Origin: CADEED01 sp963842515
GTDB taxonomy: Bacteria; Pseudomonadota; Gammaproteobacteria; Steroidobacterales; Steroidobacteraceae
NCBI GenBank assembly: GCA_963842515.1
Contig: CAWJGO010000002.1
Coordinates: 1,488,001 to 1,552,000 of the forward strand
Direction of reading: 5' to 3'
DNA length: 64,000 nucleotides
Part shown: positions 62,287 to 64,000 of the stretch, one piece after another
How the letters are laid out: the number at the start of each line of letters is the position of its first letter
How positions within the stretch are numbered: the stretch's first letter is position 1
Notes under the pieces: model-generated
Told to the model about the DNA's origin: nothing
Seen by the model: the letters and a program-made list of their open reading frames with translations, nothing else
The model's database searches: none
Made by a program: the position numbers and the translations under genes

Positions 62287-63030
62287 ATGTTCGGCCGCAT
62301 CGCTAACCTCTTCAAAGGTTTCCTTTCGCTGTTTGTTTCGGGCATCGAAAGGCGCAATCCGGAAGCGTTGCTCGAGCTCGAGCAGGAAAATCTGCGCAAG
62401 CAGGTCGGCAACTTCAACCAGGGCCTCGCCTCCCACGCCGGCCTGGCCGAGCGGCTCATGAGCCAGGTGCGCAAGCTGGAAGCCGAGCAGAAAGACCTGC
62501 GCGCCAAGACCACGGCGCACGTGCGGGCCGGCAACAACACCGCCGCCGGCCAATATGCGCTGCGCCTGCAGTCGGTCGAAACGCAGCTCGCCGAGAACCG
62601 CACTCAGCTCGAGCAGGCGGAGACCACCTATAAGAACCTCGTCAAAGCACGCGACGTCGCGGTGCAGACCGCACGCTCCAAGATCGAAGGCCTCAAGGGC
62701 GCCATCAACGACATGCGCATGAAGCAGGCCATGGCCGAGCTCCACGAAATGGCCGGCGGCATGATCACCACCATCGGCGGCTCCGGCGACACACTCAATC
62801 GCCTGCACGAAATGGTCGAGGAAGAGCGCAACAAGGCCGCGGGCCGCGCGCGCGTCGCCAAGGACTCCATCGACATGTCCCAGGTGGACCTCAAGGAAGG
62901 GGAAATGACCGCCCTCGCCGACCAGGCGCTGGCCGACTTCGCCGCGCGCGAAGGCATTTCGCTCAAGGGCGCCGCCGCACCTGCGCCGGCCGAGCGCTCC
63001 ATGGGCGAGGCCGAAAAGCCCAGCTCGTAA
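62287..63030 (+). CDS. pspA: PspA/IM30 (ESCRT-III-like) family protein
   Basis: 247 residues from ATG 62287 with GGGAGG upstream; in-frame sequence back to 62173 is intergenic. The whole protein is helical with a long coiled coil (about residues 25-190; NPEALLELEQENLRKQVGNFNQGLA, LRLQSVETQLAENRTQLEQAETTYKNLV). An N-terminal amphipathic segment (MFGRIANLFKGFLSLFV) would bind membranes. PspA/Vipp1 proteins remodel membranes under envelope stress and share the ESCRT-III fold. No pspF, pspB or pspC is nearby; the next gene is an AAA+ ATPase. It is more divergent than Escherichia coli PspA. Confidence 0.88.
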   Translation: MFGRIANLFKGFLSLFVSGIERRNPEALLELEQENLRKQVGNFNQGLASHAGLAERLMSQVRKLEAEQKDLRAKTTAHVRAGNNTAAGQYALRLQSVETQLAENRTQLEQAETTYKNLVKARDVAVQTARSKIEGLKGAINDMRMKQAMAELHEMAGGMITTIGGSGDTLNRLHEMVEEERNKAAGRARVAKDSIDMSQVDLKEGEMTALADQALADFAAREGISLKGAAAPAPAERSMGEAEKPSS

Positions 63031-63071
63031 CGGTCAGTAGTTAGCTGAACACCATCTCGGGAGAATCGGGC

Positions 63072-64000
63072 GTGCCTGCTCCGTCCGCCACGCCCACCTG
63101 GGCTGCCGATCTGAAGCTCGCCTATGAGAGCGGCGCCTCGAGCCAGTTCATCCTCTTCGGCAATGTGCACGACCGCGTCGCCGTCGGCGAACGGCTGGTC
63201 GGCCTCGCCGACTTCCTCGAGGACACGCTGCTCGCAGCATTCGGCGTGGTGCTGTCCTACGACCTTGGCAGCGGCCTGAACATCGAGCGCGGCGGCGATC
63301 TCGTCGCCAAATGGAAAGGCGCCGAGCTCAAGCAGCAGATGCGCGAGCCGTTGCAGGCGGTGCAATGGATCGACCGGTACCTGCGCTACCTCGGCAATCT
63401 GCGTACGCTCGCCAGCAACGAAAAGACTCCGAACGTCGCGGTCATCGTGCGCAACGTCGATCACATCGTGCCCGCGGATGGCGCGGGTTTCGAACACGGC
63501 AGCATCACCAGCATGTTGCGCGCCTGGTCCTGCGATTCGCCGTTCGCCGACCTGCCGTTCACCAGCCTGCTGATCGCCGACAATCTCAACGACGTCGAGC
63601 CGCTGATCGCCAGCACCTCGCAGACCGTACGCACGCGCGTGCCGCTGCCCGACGCGCCGGCGTTGGAGCAGGCGCTCACCATCCTGCGCAGACAATCGCC
63701 AAAGGCTTTCGCGGCGGACGCGAACCTGCCGCAGATCGCAGGCATGCTCGCGGGCGTCACCGTGTCGAGCCTGGACAGCCTCACGCGGATTCGTCATCAC
63801 GAGAACAAGCCTCTCGCCGATGCCGATCTCGCCAAGCTCAAGAAAGAGCTGGTGGAGCGCGACTCCGCGGGCCTGGTGGAGTTCATCGACTCCAAGCGCA
63901 CTCTCGACGACTATCACGGCCAACAGGCACTGAAGACCTGGTTGCGCCAGGACATCGCGCTGTGGCGCGCCGGGGATATCAAGGCGCTGCCCATGGGCTA
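63072..64000 (+). CDS. AAA+ ATPase linked to PspA, 3' truncated by window edge
   Basis: Open from GTG 63072 (GGGAG ribosome site) to the last base, 309 codons visible. The visible part (ILFGNVHDRVAVGERLVGLADFLEDTLL, VIVRNVDHIVPADG, TRVPLPDAPALEQAL) resembles an AAA+ module by secondary-structure pattern, and the last residues IKALPMGY normally come just before the Walker A loop of AAA+ proteins; the P-loop would lie outside the window. It starts 41 bp after pspA. Co-occurrence of PspA with AAA+ ATPases is known in bacterial envelope-stress loci. Role (Vps4-like disassembly of PspA) is inference. Confidence 0.75.
   Translation, partial: MPAPSATPTWAADLKLAYESGASSQFILFGNVHDRVAVGERLVGLADFLEDTLLAAFGVVLSYDLGSGLNIERGGDLVAKWKGAELKQQMREPLQAVQWIDRYLRYLGNLRTLASNEKTPNVAVIVRNVDHIVPADGAGFEHGSITSMLRAWSCDSPFADLPFTSLLIADNLNDVEPLIASTSQTVRTRVPLPDAPALEQALTILRRQSPKAFAADANLPQIAGMLAGVTVSSLDSLTRIRHHENKPLADADLAKLKKELVERDSAGLVEFIDSKRTLDDYHGQQALKTWLRQDIALWRAGDIKALPMG

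Noticed and set aside
62628..63923. 431-codon minus-strand open frame at the right edge
   Set aside because: Antisense to pspA and the AAA+ ATPase, both of which have protein-level support and ribosome sites.
1..64000. tRNA, rRNA, insertion sequences or prophage genes
   Set aside because: No cloverleaf, rRNA stretch, transposase, integrase or structural phage protein was recognised on either strand.

Overview
The window looks like chromosomal DNA of a GC-rich (about 63-65% by eye) Gram-negative gammaproteobacterium. The mix of Caulobacter-type TonB-dependent receptors, flavin 'tryptophan halogenase' genes inside a sugar-uptake locus, an Entner-Doudoroff operon, glutathione-dependent formaldehyde detoxification, SthA and YbiI suggests Steroidobacteraceae/Xanthomonadales relatives. 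That placement is inference. Coding density is very high, with many ATGA/GTGA/TTGA start-stop overlaps. No gap between genes exceeds about 225 bp. I see no tRNA, rRNA, insertion sequence, integrase or CRISPR array.

Layout: (1) 1-5527: two tandem, closely related secreted S9 peptidases (the first cut by the window edge) and a Tat-exported Gfo/Idh/MocA oxidoreductase. (2) 5626-12846: a coupled three-gene operon of a TPR protein, a soluble HExxH metallopeptidase-like protein, and a giant protein with kinase-like, DUF4011, SF1 helicase, Vsr-like nuclease and WGR regions. This is the best candidate for an undescribed (possibly antiviral or nucleic-acid surveillance) system. (3) 12847-17962: a Rieske oxygenase, an APC amino-acid permease and, convergently, adhC-gfa-fghA. 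Together they suggest import and oxidative demethylation of an N- or O-methylated compound with disposal of the formaldehyde. (4) 18179-19068: two small membrane proteins. (5) 19087-24632: glk-zwf-edd, with a divergent LacI regulator and a pair of identical operator-like sites.

(6) 24845-50317: a large carbohydrate locus. It has three flavin halogenase homologues, a cupin-like/JmjC protein, a DUF6445-type protein, a large TonB receptor, an AGE-family epimerase, two MFS sugar transporters, a ROK regulator, a ROK sugar kinase, a lipoprotein GH3, an SGNH hydrolase, a TolB/TPR protein and a LamG-GH2 enzyme. One halogenase homologue lacks the residues expected for halogenation. A mirror-symmetric REP-like module with a terminator at its centre fills the gap between GH3 and ybiI.

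(7) 50429-52569: an ECF42-type sigma factor with its DGPF/YCII partner and a VOC protein, plus a matching promoter. (8) 52693-55028: an HDOD protein coupled to soluble transhydrogenase SthA. (9) 55025-62172: tandem DUF4180-like genes, an NTF2-like protein, a second TonB receptor, a TPR-sulfotransferase and an M20 peptidase. (10) 62287-end: PspA followed by an AAA+ ATPase that runs off the window.

The gene set points to an oligotrophic polymer degrader: outer-membrane receptors import oligosaccharides or peptides, exported hydrolases trim them, MFS permeases and sugar kinases feed hexoses to Glk/Zwf/Edd, and NADPH balance is handled by SthA.
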